A stretch of DNA of 64,000 nt from Methylobacterium sp. Leaf465 (GCF_001424705.1 NZ_LMRA01000012.1:62001-126000), one strand, 5' to 3'; counted from the stretch's first letter, positions 7,795-17,455 are shown. The notes: generated by a model not told the origin, from the sequence alone. A program made the numbers and translations.

Positions 7795-10700
7795 GCGGCC
7801 TCAACCTCTCGGCGCTCGCCGTCCGCGAGCGGGCCGTCACCCTGTTCCTGCTGATCGCGCTGACGGGGGCGGGCTTCTTCGCCTTCCAGAAGCTCGGGCG
7901 GGCGGAGGACCCGGCCTTCACCGTCAAGGTCATGACGGTCTCGGCCGCCTGGCCCGGCGCCACGGCGGAAGAGATGCAGCGCCAGGTCGCCGACCCCCTC
8001 GAGAAGCGCCTGCAGGAGCTCGTCTACTACGACCGGGCGGAGACCACGGTGCGCCCCGGCCTGATGGTGACGAAGGTCATCTTCAAGGATGCGATGCCTC
8101 CGGCCAAGCTCCAGTCGGAGTTCTACCAGGCCCGGAAGAAGCTCTCCGACCAGGCCTCCAGCCTGCCGCGCGGCGTGATGGGGCCGCTCTTCAACGACGA
8201 GTTCTCGGACATCTACTTCGCCCTCTACGCCGTACAGGCCAAGGGTCTGCCACACCGCCAGCTCGTGCTGCACGCCGAGGACCTGCGCCAGCGCCTGCTG
8301 CGGGTGCCGGGCGTGGAGAAGATCAACATCCTGGGTGAGCAGACCCAGAAGATCTTCGTGGAGATCTCCTACCAGCGCCTCGCCACCCTCGGCATCACCG
8401 GCCAGCAGCTGCTGGCCGCGCTGGCTAACCAGAACGACGTCACCCCGGCCGGCTTTGTCGAGGCGGCGGGACCGCGGGTGTACCTGCGTCTCGACGGGGC
8501 CATCGACGGCCTCGACGCCATCCGGAATCTTCCCGTGGCCGCCGGCGACCGCAGCCTCAAGCTCGGCGACATCGCCGAGGTCAGGCGCGGCTACGAGGAT
8601 CCCCGGACCTTCGCGATCCGCAACGACGGCGACCCGGCCCTGATGCTCGGCCTCGTGATGAAGCCCGGCTTCAACGGGCTCACGCTCGGCGCGGCGCTCA
8701 ACGCCGAGGAGGTGGCGATCCACCACGAGACGCCGGTGGGCATCGCCTTCACCAAGATCACCGATCAGGCCAAGGTCATCGACGACGCCATCCACGAGTT
8801 CATGGTCAAGTTCTTCACTGCCCTCGGCGTGGTGATCCTCGTCTCCCTGGTGGCACTCGGCTTCCGGGTCGGCATCGTGGTCGCGCTGGCCGTGCCGCTC
8901 ACCCTCTCGGCGGTGTTCGTCGTGATGATGGTCACGGGCCGCGATTTCGATCGCATCACGCTGGGCGCCCTCATCATCTCGCTCGGCCTCCTCGTCGACG
9001 ACGCCATCATCGCCATCGAGATGATGGTGGTGCGCATGGAGGAGGGCGCCGACCGCATCGCGGCGGCGACCCATGCCTGGAGCGCCACGGCCGCGCCGAT
9101 GCTCACCGGCACTCTGGTGACCATCGCGGGCTTCCTGCCCGTGGGCTTCGCCGCTTCCACGGCAGGTGAGTACGCCGGCGACATCTTCTGGGTGGTGGCC
9201 TTCTCGCTGATCCTCTCCTGGATCGTGGCCGTGACCTTCACGCCCTATCTCGGCGTGAAGCTCCTGCCGAACATCCAGCGCGTCGTGGGGGGACACGAGG
9301 CGATCTACGCCACGAAGACCTACGCGCGCCTGCGCCGCGTCGTGCGGATGTCGGTCGACCACAAATGGCTCGCCGCCGGCATCACCGTGGGGCTGTTCGC
9401 CCTCGCCGTGGCGGCGATGGGCAAGGTCGAACAGCAGTTCTTCCCGAATTCCGAACGCCCCGAGCTCATCGTCGAGGTCACGCTGCCGGCGGGCTCGGCC
9501 TTCGCCACCACCGAGGCCAGCGTCAAGCGGATCGAGGCCGCGGTGCGCGATCTGCCGGAAGCTGGCGCGATGACGAGCTACATCGGCCAGGGTATGCCGC
9601 GCTTCGTGCTCTCCTTCGATCCCGAGCTGCCCGATCCGGCCTTCGCACAGATCGTGGTGCAGACGGCCGACGCGCAGGCGCGCGACGTCCTCAGGGGCAA
9701 GCTGCGCCGACTCGTGGAGGACGGCCGCTTTCCGGAAGCCCGCGTGCGGGTGCTCCAGATCGTGTTCGGCCCACCCATCCGCTTTCCCGTCGCCTTCCGG
9801 GTGGTGGGGCCCGACCTCGACGTTATCCGCGGCATCGCCGCCGAGGTTCGGGAGGTCATGGCGGCCAATGCCAACATGCGCCTCGTCCATCTCGACTGGG
9901 GCGACAAGACCCCGAGCCTGCGCCTCGCCTTCGACCAGGAACGCCTGCGCCTCATCGGCCTGACCCCGAAGGAGGCCGGCCAGCAGCTGCAGAGCTACCT
10001 CAACGGCACGCCCGCCACCCAGGTGCGCGAGAACCTGCGTTCCGTCGACGTCGTCCTGCGCAGCCCCGGCCCCGAGCGGCGCTCCCTGGGCGAGATCGGA
10101 GACCTGACGCTGACGACCAAGGACGGTCGTCAGGTGCCGGTCTCGCAGGTGGCGCGCCTGGAGAGCCGGACCGAGGACGCGGTGCTCAAGCGCTACAACC
10201 GCGAGACCTACATCCGCGTCCAGGGCGACGTGCTCGACGGCAAGCAGCCGCCGGACATCCACGCCCAGGTGTTTCCCCTCCTGGCGCCGATCAAGGCCAA
10301 TCTCCCGCCGGGCTACCGCATCGATACCGCGGGTGCCGTGGAGGAGAGCGAGAAGGCGATGATGTCCCTGGTGGCGGTGTTCCCGATCATGCTGATCGTG
10401 ACGCTCACCGTCATCATGATCCAGGTCCGCTCGTTCGCCACCATGTTCATGGTCTTCGCCACCGCCCCGCTGGGCCTGGTGGGCGCAGCACCGACCCTGC
10501 TGCTCTTCCACCAGCCCTTCGGCTTCAACGCGATCCTCGGGCTGATCGCCCTGTCGGGAATCCTGATGCGCAACACCCTGATTTTGGTGGACCAGATCCA
10601 CCACGACCAGGCGGCGGGCCTGGGGGATTACGACGCGATCGTGGAATCCACGGTGCGGCGCGCCCGTCCCGTCATCCTCACGGCGGCGGCGGCGATGCTG

Positions 10701-10892
10701 GCCTTCATCCCGCTCACCCACTCGGTGTTCTGGGGGGCGCTGGCCTACGTCCTCATCGGCGGCGTCGGGGTCGGCACCCTGCTGACCCTCCTGTTCCTGC
10801 CCGCCCTCTACGCCCTCTGGTTCCGGGTGGCGCGCCAGCCGCGCGACGCGCGGGGCGCCACCGAGACGGCGCCGCAGGGGGCCGGAACCTGA
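7791..10892 (+). CDS. RND efflux pump, inner-membrane permease
   Basis: A 1033-residue RND-family transporter of normal length for AcrB-type proteins, driven by the proton motive force. It begins with NLSALAVRERAVTLFLLIAL and shows the twofold repeat of one helix, a large periplasmic domain and a five- to six-helix bundle. The proton-relay aspartates are in helix 4 (LGLLVDDAIIAIEMM). The porter-domain stretch PGATAEEMQRQVADPLEKRL is typical. It looks closer to the branch represented by VexF/MexF-like or divergent hydrophobe pumps than to heavy-metal CusA, since no Met-triad is evident. No outer-membrane channel gene is adjacent, so a TolC-like protein encoded elsewhere would be needed. Confidence 0.9.
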   Translation: MSGLNLSALAVRERAVTLFLLIALTGAGFFAFQKLGRAEDPAFTVKVMTVSAAWPGATAEEMQRQVADPLEKRLQELVYYDRAETTVRPGLMVTKVIFKDAMPPAKLQSEFYQARKKLSDQASSLPRGVMGPLFNDEFSDIYFALYAVQAKGLPHRQLVLHAEDLRQRLLRVPGVEKINILGEQTQKIFVEISYQRLATLGITGQQLLAALANQNDVTPAGFVEAAGPRVYLRLDGAIDGLDAIRNLPVAAGDRSLKLGDIAEVRRGYEDPRTFAIRNDGDPALMLGLVMKPGFNGLTLGAALNAEEVAIHHETPVGIAFTKITDQAKVIDDAIHEFMVKFFTALGVVILVSLVALGFRVGIVVALAVPLTLSAVFVVMMVTGRDFDRITLGALIISLGLLVDDAIIAIEMMVVRMEEGADRIAAATHAWSATAAPMLTGTLVTIAGFLPVGFAASTAGEYAGDIFWVVAFSLILSWIVAVTFTPYLGVKLLPNIQRVVGGHEAIYATKTYARLRRVVRMSVDHKWLAAGITVGLFALAVAAMGKVEQQFFPNSERPELIVEVTLPAGSAFATTEASVKRIEAAVRDLPEAGAMTSYIGQGMPRFVLSFDPELPDPAFAQIVVQTADAQARDVLRGKLRRLVEDGRFPEARVRVLQIVFGPPIRFPVAFRVVGPDLDVIRGIAAEVREVMAANANMRLVHLDWGDKTPSLRLAFDQERLRLIGLTPKEAGQQLQSYLNGTPATQVRENLRSVDVVLRSPGPERRSLGEIGDLTLTTKDGRQVPVSQVARLESRTEDAVLKRYNRETYIRVQGDVLDGKQPPDIHAQVFPLLAPIKANLPPGYRIDTAGAVEESEKAMMSLVAVFPIMLIVTLTVIMIQVRSFATMFMVFATAPLGLVGAAPTLLLFHQPFGFNAILGLIALSGILMRNTLILVDQIHHDQAAGLGDYDAIVESTVRRARPVILTAAAAMLAFIPLTHSVFWGALAYVLIGGVGVGTLLTLLFLPALYALWFRVARQPRDARGATETAPQGAGT

Positions 10893-11074
10893 CGCAGGCG
10901 CGGGGCGAGATCTCGGCAGCGGTGGTATAAGCGTATCGCGCCGGGCTTGCCCGAGACCGCGCGGGCCGTCTGCCGATCCGTACCCTGTTCCCTTCGGCGG
11001 GTCGGCCGATGCGGACCTGTATCGATGACGGCCCGCATCTATATAAGACCGGGAAGGCAGCGGGAGAGCCGGAG

Positions 11075-11656
11075 ATGCCGAGAGTTTCGCAGGAGCAGGC
11101 CAAGCTCAACCGCCAAAGAGTCGTCGCGGTCGCCGCCGCCCTGTTCCGGGAACGTGGCCTGCACGGGGTGGGGGTGGCCGACATCATGGCCTCGGCCGGC
11201 CTGACGCATGGCGGCTTCTACGGCCAGTTCGCCAGCAAGGATGCGCTGGCGGTCGAGGCGTTCGACGCGGCCCTCGGGGAGGACCGGCGGGGCGCGCTGG
11301 ACATGCTCATCGCCAACTACCTGTCCGTCGGCCACGTGCAGTCGCCCGGCATGGGCTGCCCCCTCGCCGCCCTGGCCAACGACGTCGCCCGCGAGCCGGC
11401 GGGGAGTCTTCTGCGGGGACGCTTCACCCACGGGGTCCGACACCTCGTGGGCCTGCTGTCCGAGCTCTCGCCCCAGGGTGCGAAGGAGCGCCGCCGCCAG
11501 CGCGCGCTCGCCAAGTTGTCGACCCTCGTGGGCGCCGTCGTGCTGGCACGGGCGGTGGACGATCCGAGCCTCGCCGAGGATCTCCTCCGGGCCGCACGGA
11601 CCGCCGCGGGCGAGCGCGGCGACCCACCGCCCCCCGACAGCGCGTCGCCGCCCTGA
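11075..11656 (+). CDS. TetR/AcrR family regulator next to RND pump
   Basis: A 193-residue regulator with an N-terminal TetR helix-turn-helix (about residues 10 to 55): VVAVAAALFRERG, then VADIMASAGLTHGGFYGQF. The C-terminal ligand domain includes SPGMGCPLAALANDVAR, seen in the subgroup that governs efflux genes. The ATG at 11075 is preceded by GGGAG eight bases upstream; an upstream in-frame ATG at 11009 lacks a site. It lies 182 bases after the pump on the same strand. A weakly related TATAAGC-containing sequence occurs at 10923-10938 between the genes. Regulation of the pump and of itself is an inference. Confidence 0.85.
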   Translation: MPRVSQEQAKLNRQRVVAVAAALFRERGLHGVGVADIMASAGLTHGGFYGQFASKDALAVEAFDAALGEDRRGALDMLIANYLSVGHVQSPGMGCPLAALANDVAREPAGSLLRGRFTHGVRHLVGLLSELSPQGAKERRRQRALAKLSTLVGAVVLARAVDDPSLAEDLLRAARTAAGERGDPPPPDSASPP

Positions 11657-11705
11657 ACCGGCACCGACGCGTCGCCTCCCGGGGCTGTCCGGGACGGACG
11701 GAGCC

Positions 11706-12083
11706 TTACGCCGGACGCGGCAGCTTGCAGCTGTCGAGAGCGTTCAGGGCCTTGGCGCGGGCGGAATCGTTGAAGTAGCCGGTGCTGCGGTAGCCATCGA
11801 GCTCGCTCTTGTCGAGGCTTGCCAACGTCTGGTTCGCGTAGCAGCCGCAGGGGCGGGCGAGGGAGACCTCGGAGACGTTCTGCAGACGGGCCTGGGTGAC
11901 GGTGCAGGCGTGACGCACGCGGCCTGTCAGGTTGCTGGTGGAGGCCGTCTTCAGCGCCGGATCGGGAGTGTAGCCTTCGAGCGACGCGGTCGGGCCGGAC
12001 TTGTTGGCGTTGCAGGCGGCGACGAGCGAGAGCAGGCCGGCGGCGAGCAGGAGCCGGCCGGTGCGCGGGGCGATGGAGCGCAT
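11706..12083 (-). CDS. Small lipoprotein of unknown function
   Basis: A 125-residue predicted lipoprotein: N terminus MRSIAPRTGR, a hydrophobic stretch, and lipobox LVAAC at residue 24. The mature part has four further Cys (HACTVTQ, CGCY and a C-terminal DSCKLPRP), suggesting disulfides in the periplasm. I do not recognise a named family. It is convergent with the TetR gene and lies downstream of ndk on the same strand, but a strong hairpin lies between it and ndk, so it probably has its own promoter. Confidence 0.7.
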   Translation of the reverse strand: MRSIAPRTGRLLLAAGLLSLVAACNANKSGPTASLEGYTPDPALKTASTSNLTGRVRHACTVTQARLQNVSEVSLARPCGCYANQTLASLDKSELDGYRSTGYFNDSARAKALNALDSCKLPRPA

Positions 12084-12179
12084 GGAATGATGGGTCCGTG
12101 AAAGCGATTCGGGAACGAACCGGTTTCACGTCCGGGCCCCCGCCGCGCAAGGGCGCCGGGGCCACACTGGGACGGCAAA

Positions 12180-12206
12180 CGCCGAAGCTTCCGGGAAGCT
12201 TCGGCG
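12180..12206 (-). terminator. Hairpin downstream of ndk
   Basis: A perfect 13-bp inverted repeat, CGCCGAAGCTTCC then GGAAGCTTCGGCG with a single central base, 38 bases past the ndk stop. Only a short T-rich stretch (GTTTG) follows on the minus strand. It is most likely the ndk transcript end. Confidence 0.6.
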
Positions 12207-12243
12207 CGCCGGTTTGGTCGACCGTGTCCGAACCCCGAAGGAT

Positions 12244-12666
12244 TCAGCCGACGATGTCGGAATCCTGGAAGAACTGGGCGATTTCCGCCTTGGCGTTCTC
12301 GAGGCTGTCGGAGCCGTGGACGGTGTTCTCGCCGACCGACTCGGAGAAGGTCTTGCGGATGGTGCCCGCGTCGGCGTTGGCCGGGTTGGTGGCGCCCATC
12401 ACTTCGCGGTACTTGGCGACGGCGTTCTCGCCCTCGAGCACCTGCACGACGACCGGCCCGGAGGTCATGAACTCCACGAGCTCGCCGAAGAAGGGGCGCT
12501 CCTTGTGGATCTCGTAGAACGTCTCGGCCTGGGCGCGGCTCATCTGGATGCGGCGCTGGCCGACGATGCGCAGGCCCGCCTTCTCGATCACGGCGTTGAC
12601 CGCGCCGGTCAGGTTCCGCTTCGTGGCGTCGGGCTTGAGAATGGAGAAGGTGCGCTCGGTGGCCAT
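12244..12666 (-). CDS. ndk: Nucleoside-diphosphate kinase
   Basis: A 140-residue enzyme of full normal length that passes the gamma-phosphate of ATP to nucleoside diphosphates through a phosphohistidine. It opens with [18 protein letters not shown], whose Lys binds the nucleotide. The active-site His is in NTVHGSDS (about residue 117), after [10 protein letters not shown]. It is a stand-alone gene; a TATAAG on the minus strand near 12715 could be part of its promoter. Nothing unusual in the sequence. Confidence 0.97.
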   Translation of the reverse strand: MATERTFSILKPDATKRNLTGAVNAVIEKAGLRIVGQRRIQMSRAQAETFYEIHKERPFFGELVEFMTSGPVVVQVLEGENAVAKYREVMGATNPANADAGTIRKTFSESVGENTVHGSDSLENAKAEIAQFFQDSDIVG

Positions 12667-12960
12667 GGTCCGTCCGGTTGTGATCGCTCAGCCGAAAATG
12701 GCTTCGGCGCCGGGCTTATAGCCGCCAGGCCCCCGGCCCTCAACCCGAGGCGCGAACGCGGGGGATAACCTGAGCGCGGCCGCGGGTTTTCCCGCTGCCA
12801 TGGCTTTGGCGCAACAGCGCCGGAAATTCGCCCGAATGCGGACGCCTCCTGTGGCCAGACGAACACGGCCCTGCCCCCGCGCCGGGTCGCTTGCCGATCC
12901 CCTTGCCGACTCTCTGGCCGCCGGCCTCCCGCCGCAGCCACGCCACACGGAGACCTGGAC

Positions 12961-13506
12961 ATGCGCGTCGCCCTCACCGCCGCCCTCATCCTCACCGGCC
13001 TCGCCCCCGCCTCCGCCGCCCCGGCCCAGGACCCCTCGGGGACCTGGCTCACCGGGGACGGCCGCGCCAAAGTCCGCATCGACCGCTGCGGCCCGGGTGC
13101 CGCCAACATCTGCGGGAAGGTGGTCTGGGCCAAGACCGCGACCAACGAGGACGGGAGCCCGCGCACGGACATCAAGAATCCCGATCCGAAGAAGCGCGGC
13201 CGCCCCGTGCTCGGCCTGACCCTCCTCGACAACCTGAAGCCCGAGGAGGCGAAGTTCTCCGGCGAGATCTACAACGCCGACGAGGGCAAGATGTATCAGG
13301 TCAGCCTGGAGCGAGAGAGCAGCTCCGAGCTGTCGGTCTCAGGCTGCCTCCTCAAGGTCCTGTGCGGCTCGCAGACCTGGACCCGGGTGCCCGACGTGAA
13401 CCAGCAGGCCTCCGCCGCCGCGCCCGAGTCGGCGCCCGCGCCCCGGCCCGCGCCGAAGGCTGCCAAGGCCGCCCCCACGAAGGCGCTCGCGGCGCCGGCC
13501 GAGTGA
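12961..13506 (+). CDS. DUF2147 exported protein
   Basis: A 181-residue protein with a cleavable signal peptide (MRVALTAALILTGLAPASAAPAQ). The mature part matches DUF2147: GTWLTGDGRAKVRIDRCG, then ICGKVVWAKT and GLTLLDNLK, ending in GSQTWTRV. The family is a small beta-barrel, lipocalin-like fold found in the periplasm; its function is not established. The C-terminal 45 residues are a low-complexity Ala/Pro/Lys tail. It faces the convergent GST gene and has a free promoter region upstream. Confidence 0.8.
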   Translation: MRVALTAALILTGLAPASAAPAQDPSGTWLTGDGRAKVRIDRCGPGAANICGKVVWAKTATNEDGSPRTDIKNPDPKKRGRPVLGLTLLDNLKPEEAKFSGEIYNADEGKMYQVSLERESSSELSVSGCLLKVLCGSQTWTRVPDVNQQASAAAPESAPAPRPAPKAAKAAPTKALAAPAE

Positions 13507-13543
13507 CGCCAGCGGCGTGACGCGTATCGGGTGACGCCTCCGC

Positions 13544-14179
13544 TCAGACCGCCGCGAATCCCCGCTGAACGGCCGGCCGCGCCATGACGCGGTCGAGCCA
13601 GGCCCGCACGTGGGGCACGCTGGCCAGCTCGATGCTCTGCTTCTCGTGGTACTTGGCCCAGGGTAGGATCGCGATGTCGGCGATGGAGAAGTCGCCCGCC
13701 ACGAAATCGCGGTCCGCGAGGTGCCGGTCGAGGACGCCGTAGAGGCGCTGGGCCTCCGCGGTAAACCGGTCGATGGCGTAGGGGATCTTCTCTTGCGCGT
13801 AGATGCGGAAATGGTGGACCTGGCCGAGCATGGGCCCGAAGCCGCCGACCTGCCAGAACAGCCACTCGTCCACCGCCACCCGGGCGCGCTCGTCGGCCGG
13901 GTAGAGGCAACCGGTCTTGCGCCCGAGATATTGCAGGATCGCACCGGACTCGAACACCGTGATGGGGTCGCCCCCCGGGCCGTCCGGGTCGACGATGGCG
14001 GGAATCTTGTTGTTCGGCGAGATCTTCAGGAAGTCGGGCGCCATCTGGTCGCCGCGGCCGATATTCACCGGCACCACCCGATAGGGCAGTCCGCACTCCT
14101 CCAGCATGATCGGGATCTTCCAGCCATTCGGCGTGCTCCAGGTGTGCACGTCGATGGGTTTTCCCGGCGCGTGTGCCAT
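13544..14179 (-). CDS. Glutathione S-transferase, YfcG/YghU-like (Nu class)
   Basis: A 211-residue two-domain GST. The N-terminal thioredoxin-like domain has DVHTWSTPNGWKIPIMLEE, the TPNG(H/W)K signature of the YfcG-type disulfide-bond reductases, cis-Pro in NKIPAIVDPDG and the glutathione-binding VFESGAILQYLG. The C-terminal helical domain contains GDFSIADIAILPW. The ATG at 14179 is chosen because family homology begins at once after it. The upstream codons to 14398 do not look like protein. Role: thiol-disulfide exchange or detoxification in the cytoplasm. Confidence 0.88.
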   Translation of the reverse strand: MAHAPGKPIDVHTWSTPNGWKIPIMLEECGLPYRVVPVNIGRGDQMAPDFLKISPNNKIPAIVDPDGPGGDPITVFESGAILQYLGRKTGCLYPADERARVAVDEWLFWQVGGFGPMLGQVHHFRIYAQEKIPYAIDRFTAEAQRLYGVLDRHLADRDFVAGDFSIADIAILPWAKYHEKQSIELASVPHVRAWLDRVMARPAVQRGFAAV

Positions 14180-14396
14180 GCTGATGTTTCCGACCCTGTT
14201 CAGGCTCGCCCGACCCGCCGAAACAATCGGGAACGCGAGCGGATGGTTGCAGACTCCGTGCCACCGCCACAACACGTGACACGAGCGGTGGATCGCGTCG
14301 ACACCCGTACAGATGGCACTTGCCCTCGCCCGGGGTTGTGGCTGTGATGCGCCCGGCCCGCCACACGGCGGCGCCCAAGCGTCCCCGGGGGTCGTC

Positions 14397-14687
14397 ATGC
14401 TGTCGTTCCGTTCGCGTCACACCCGTGCTTTGTTCGCGGGCTTGCTGCTTCTGGCAAGTCCCCTCCTTCTGACAAGCCCGTTCGTCGCGGGCGGTGCGCT
14501 GGCACAGGCCGCGGCGGCGAAGCCCGCCAAGGAGCTCAGCGTCGGCCAGAGTGCCGCGCGCGAGCGCCAGAAGAAATGCGGCGCCGAGTGGCGCGCCCTC
14601 TCGGTCGCCGACAAGGCCGCGCAGGGACCGAAATGGCCGCAATACTACAGCAAGTGCGTCAAGCGCCTGAAGCAGATGAAGGCCTGA
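14397..14687 (+). CDS. Small exported PsiF-like protein
   Basis: A 96-residue protein with a signal peptide (MLSFRSRHTRALFAG, hydrophobic core, cleavage near GGALAQ). The mature part is basic with two conserved Cys: QKKCGAEWRAL and YYSKCVKRLKQ. This spacing, with GPKWPQ between, is reminiscent of the PsiF repeat and of many small alphaproteobacterial periplasmic proteins. The function is unknown. ATG at 14397 is preferred over an upstream one at 14313 because the signal sequence starts there. A perfect 13-bp hairpin follows. Confidence 0.65.
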   Translation: MLSFRSRHTRALFAGLLLLASPLLLTSPFVAGGALAQAAAAKPAKELSVGQSAARERQKKCGAEWRALSVADKAAQGPKWPQYYSKCVKRLKQMKA

Positions 14688-14694
14688 GGGGATC

Positions 14695-14724
14695 CGGCCG
14701 CCCGCGGGCGTCCGCGGGCGGCCG
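14695..14724 (+). terminator. Strong hairpin after the PsiF-like gene
   Basis: CGGCCGCCCGCGG and CCGCGGGCGGCCG form a perfect 13-bp stem with loop GCGT, eight bases after the stop. No T-run follows. Confidence 0.55.
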
Positions 14725-14830
14725 ACATCGTGTGCGGGGCCAGGCGGCCCCTTTCGCGGACCGCCAAGGAACGTAAGCCTGGCCGTCCCGGTTGCCGATC
14801 CTGACAGGCGGATTCCGGACGGACGCGACG

Positions 14831-15247
14831 ATGCGGGAACGGCAGGCGCTGCAGCGCGCGGTGGCGGTGATGGCCCTGGTCCCGGTGGCCTCCGGCCTCT
14901 ACGGCGTGCTGTTCGGGCTGAACGGGATCGGACGCGGCGGCCTCGTCGACGTCTCCGCCGACAGCCACTTCCGCTACCTCTCCGGCCTGCACATGGGCAT
15001 CGGCATCCTGTTCTGGACCTGCGTGCCCGGCATCGAGACCAAGACCACCCTGTTCCGCTTCCTCACCCTGGTGGTGGCGCTGGGCGGCCTCGCCCGCCTC
15101 CTCGGCTGGGCGCTAACCGGATTGCCGTCGTTCCTGATGCTGGCCGCCCTGGCCGTCGAACTCCTCGTCAGCCCACTGCTCTGCCTGTGGCAGGCCCGGG
15201 TCGCGGCGCGTGCCGCCGACGCGATGCCCGGCGGGGTCATCGGGTGA
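14831..15247 (+). CDS. DUF4345 membrane protein
   Basis: A 138-residue protein with four predicted helices. SGLYGVLFGL begins the domain, and DSHFRYLSGLHMGIGILFW is the DUF4345 signature. The ATG at 14831 (MRERQALQR) is favoured; an ATG at 14792 would add a non-hydrophobic leader. Its stop overlaps the GTG of the FUSC gene (GTGA), so it is probably the first gene of the exporter operon. The function of the family is not known; context suggests a membrane accessory. Confidence 0.75.
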   Translation: MRERQALQRAVAVMALVPVASGLYGVLFGLNGIGRGGLVDVSADSHFRYLSGLHMGIGILFWTCVPGIETKTTLFRFLTLVVALGGLARLLGWALTGLPSFLMLAALAVELLVSPLLCLWQARVAARAADAMPGGVIG

Positions 15248-17259
15248 GCGCCCTCGCCGACAGCCCGCCCCGCATGCCGGACCGGATCCTCGCCGCAATC
15301 GAGCGCGTGGTTCCGAAGCCCGCCGCCTGGGCCTTCGCCGTGCGGATCTGGCTCGCCATGATCCTGGCCCTCTACGCGGCCTTCTGGCTGCAGCTGTCAA
15401 GCGCCTCCTCGGCGGCCGTCTGCGTGGCGATCCTGGCCCAGCCCAAGCGCGGGCAGGCCCTGTCGAAGGCGCTCTACCGCTTCCTCGGCACCCTCGTAGG
15501 GGCGGCCGTGGCCATCGTCCTGATGGCCTTGTTCGCGCAGGACCGGGTGGTGCTCCTCGTCGCCTTCGCCACCTGGCTCGGCCTGTGCGTCTTCACCGCC
15601 CACTTTCTGCAGGACACCCGGGCCTACGGGGCCATGCTGTCGGGCTACACCGTGGCGATCATCGCCATCGCCCATATCGACACGCCGCAGAGCACCTTCG
15701 ACGCGGCCGTGGACCGGGTGGCGGCGATCACCCTCGGCATCGTGGCGATCACCGTCATCAACGACGCCCTCGGCTCGCCCAGCATCTGGCGGACGGTGCG
15801 CGACGCCCTGGGCGACGCCCTCGCGGAAACCCGGGCCTTCGCCCGCGAGACCCTGACCCGGGGCGATCCCGGCTCCGAGCGGACCGCCGCGCTGATCCGC
15901 AAGATCGCCGCCCTGCGGGGCGACGCCAGCGCCATCGCGGGCGAACGCGACGACGGGCCGGACCGGGCCGCGGGGGCGCGCAGCGCCATCGCGGCGCTCT
16001 ACGTCATGGCAGCGGCCGCCCGCCATGTCCGGGCGGCCCTGGCCCGCCTGCCCGCCCCGTCGCCCGCCGTCGCGGAGGCGCGCGCCCTCTGCCTCGGGCT
16101 GACGGAGCCGGAGGCCGACCCGGCCCTGGCGGTGGCACGCCTGTCGGACCTCGTCGCGGAGGCCGTGCGCGCGGGCGACCAGCCCCTCGACGCGATCCTC
16201 GCTCTGCAGCGCGCCCTCGATTTCGCTCGGGCGGCCGCCTTCGCGGCCGATGGCTCCCGCGTCCTCGCCCATGGGGGGCGCCCCTTGCGCGACGTCCCGC
16301 TCCCGACCCACCGCGACGTGCCCGAGGCCGTGCGGGGCGCCCTGCGGGTGGTGATCGCCTTCGGCCTCACGGCCCTCCTCCTCGTCGCCACGGGATGGCC
16401 GGCCACCTCCTTCGCCCTGGTCCAGGTGGCGGCGACCTGCTCGCTCTCCGCGATCACCCCCGACCCGCGCGTCTTCGCCAAGGGCGTGCTCATCGGCATG
16501 CCGCTGGCCGCCCTCTGCGCCGGTCTCGTGCTGTTCGGCGCGCTCGCCGGCGTCCAGGGCTTCCCCCTGCTGGCGATCGCCATGGCGCCGGTGGTCTTCG
16601 CCGCCTGCTTCCTCAGCCTCAACCCGCTGACTTTCGGCATCGGGTTCATCCTGCTGGTGTTCTTCCCCGTGCTGCTCTCGCCCGCCAACCCCCAGAGCTA
16701 CGACCCGCAGGGGTTCCTCACCAACGCCTTCCTGGTGATCTTCGCGGCGCTGATCCTGTTCTTCACCGTCCGGATCATCCTGCCCATCTCCAACGCCCGC
16801 CACCGTGCCTTCGCCCTCGATTCGGCCCGGCGCGCCCTGGTCGAGGCCTTGGCGGGCCGGGGCGGCGACGCCACGACCCGGACGAGCCTCAACAGCGACC
16901 GCCTGCTGCAATTCGCCCGCTGGAGTTCGGGCAGCGCGGCCGTGCGCCGGGCGAGCCTCGACCGCGCCTTCGAGCTCGCCCGGATGGAGTCGGCGGCCGC
17001 GCGCGCCCAGGCGCAGCTGCGCGGCCTCGCCCGGGACGGTGCCCTGGCTGCGGTCGCGGGCCGGGCCCGCGCGGCCCTTGCGAGCGTCGATGCCGGCCGG
17101 ATGCGGGAGGCCGCCGCGGCCCTTCTCGCCGCGGGCGGGCCGGCCGATCCGGCCACGCGCCTGCACCTCGCCCGGGCGGTGAGCGACCTCGCCACGGCCG
17201 CCCACGTCGCCGAGGGGCAGGGCCGCTTCCTACGCCGCCTCGGCATCCGGGGCGCCTGA
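15244..17259 (+). CDS. FUSC-family transporter (AaeB-like)
   Basis: A 671-residue inner-membrane protein with two halves of about five to six helices each, near residues 20 to 170 and 355 to 510, separated and followed by soluble helical regions. FWLQLSSASSAAVCVAILAQPKRG in the first half is the FUSC signature, echoed by LVATGWPATSFALVQVA in the second. It would act with the downstream DUF1656 and HlyD proteins as an aromatic-acid or drug exporter of the AaeXAB type. The GTG at 15244 overlaps the upstream stop. The substrate is unknown. Confidence 0.85.
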   Translation: MSALADSPPRMPDRILAAIERVVPKPAAWAFAVRIWLAMILALYAAFWLQLSSASSAAVCVAILAQPKRGQALSKALYRFLGTLVGAAVAIVLMALFAQDRVVLLVAFATWLGLCVFTAHFLQDTRAYGAMLSGYTVAIIAIAHIDTPQSTFDAAVDRVAAITLGIVAITVINDALGSPSIWRTVRDALGDALAETRAFARETLTRGDPGSERTAALIRKIAALRGDASAIAGERDDGPDRAAGARSAIAALYVMAAAARHVRAALARLPAPSPAVAEARALCLGLTEPEADPALAVARLSDLVAEAVRAGDQPLDAILALQRALDFARAAAFAADGSRVLAHGGRPLRDVPLPTHRDVPEAVRGALRVVIAFGLTALLLVATGWPATSFALVQVAATCSLSAITPDPRVFAKGVLIGMPLAALCAGLVLFGALAGVQGFPLLAIAMAPVVFAACFLSLNPLTFGIGFILLVFFPVLLSPANPQSYDPQGFLTNAFLVIFAALILFFTVRIILPISNARHRAFALDSARRALVEALAGRGGDATTRTSLNSDRLLQFARWSSGSAAVRRASLDRAFELARMESAAARAQAQLRGLARDGALAAVAGRARAALASVDAGRMREAAAALLAAGGPADPATRLHLARAVSDLATAAHVAEGQGRFLRRLGIRGA

Positions 17260-17453
17260 TGCGCAGCGACCTCGATCTCGGCGGCGTGCTGTTCTCGCCC
17301 TTCGTGGCCTACGCCGCCGGCGCGCTGGCGATCCTCCTAGGTCTGCGCCTGCTCTTCGCGCACCTGCGCATCGCCCGCTACGTGGCCAACCCGCCCCTGG
17401 CGGAGGCCGGCCTCTACGTGTGCATCCTCGCTCTCCTGATCGTGTTCCTGTGA
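17259..17453 (+). CDS. DUF1656 small membrane protein (AaeX-like)
   Basis: A 64-residue protein with two helices: MRSDLDLGGVLFSPFVAYAA and LYVCILALLIVFL. The opening (DLDLGGV..SP) and length match DUF1656, which nearly always sits between FUSC and HlyD genes. The ATG shares its A with the FUSC stop codon. Presumed small subunit of the exporter. Confidence 0.85.
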   Translation: MRSDLDLGGVLFSPFVAYAAGALAILLGLRLLFAHLRIARYVANPPLAEAGLYVCILALLIVFL

Positions 17454-17455
17454 CC

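Noticed and set aside
7608-10721. A 1037-codon minus-strand frame opposite the RND pump, and similar very long antisense frames over gatB, acnA, urt genes and the kinases
   Set aside because: High-GC coding DNA leaves the antisense frame free of stops. The translations are rich in Arg/Gly/Asp/His/Gln with no domain motifs, whereas the sense frames show clear families.
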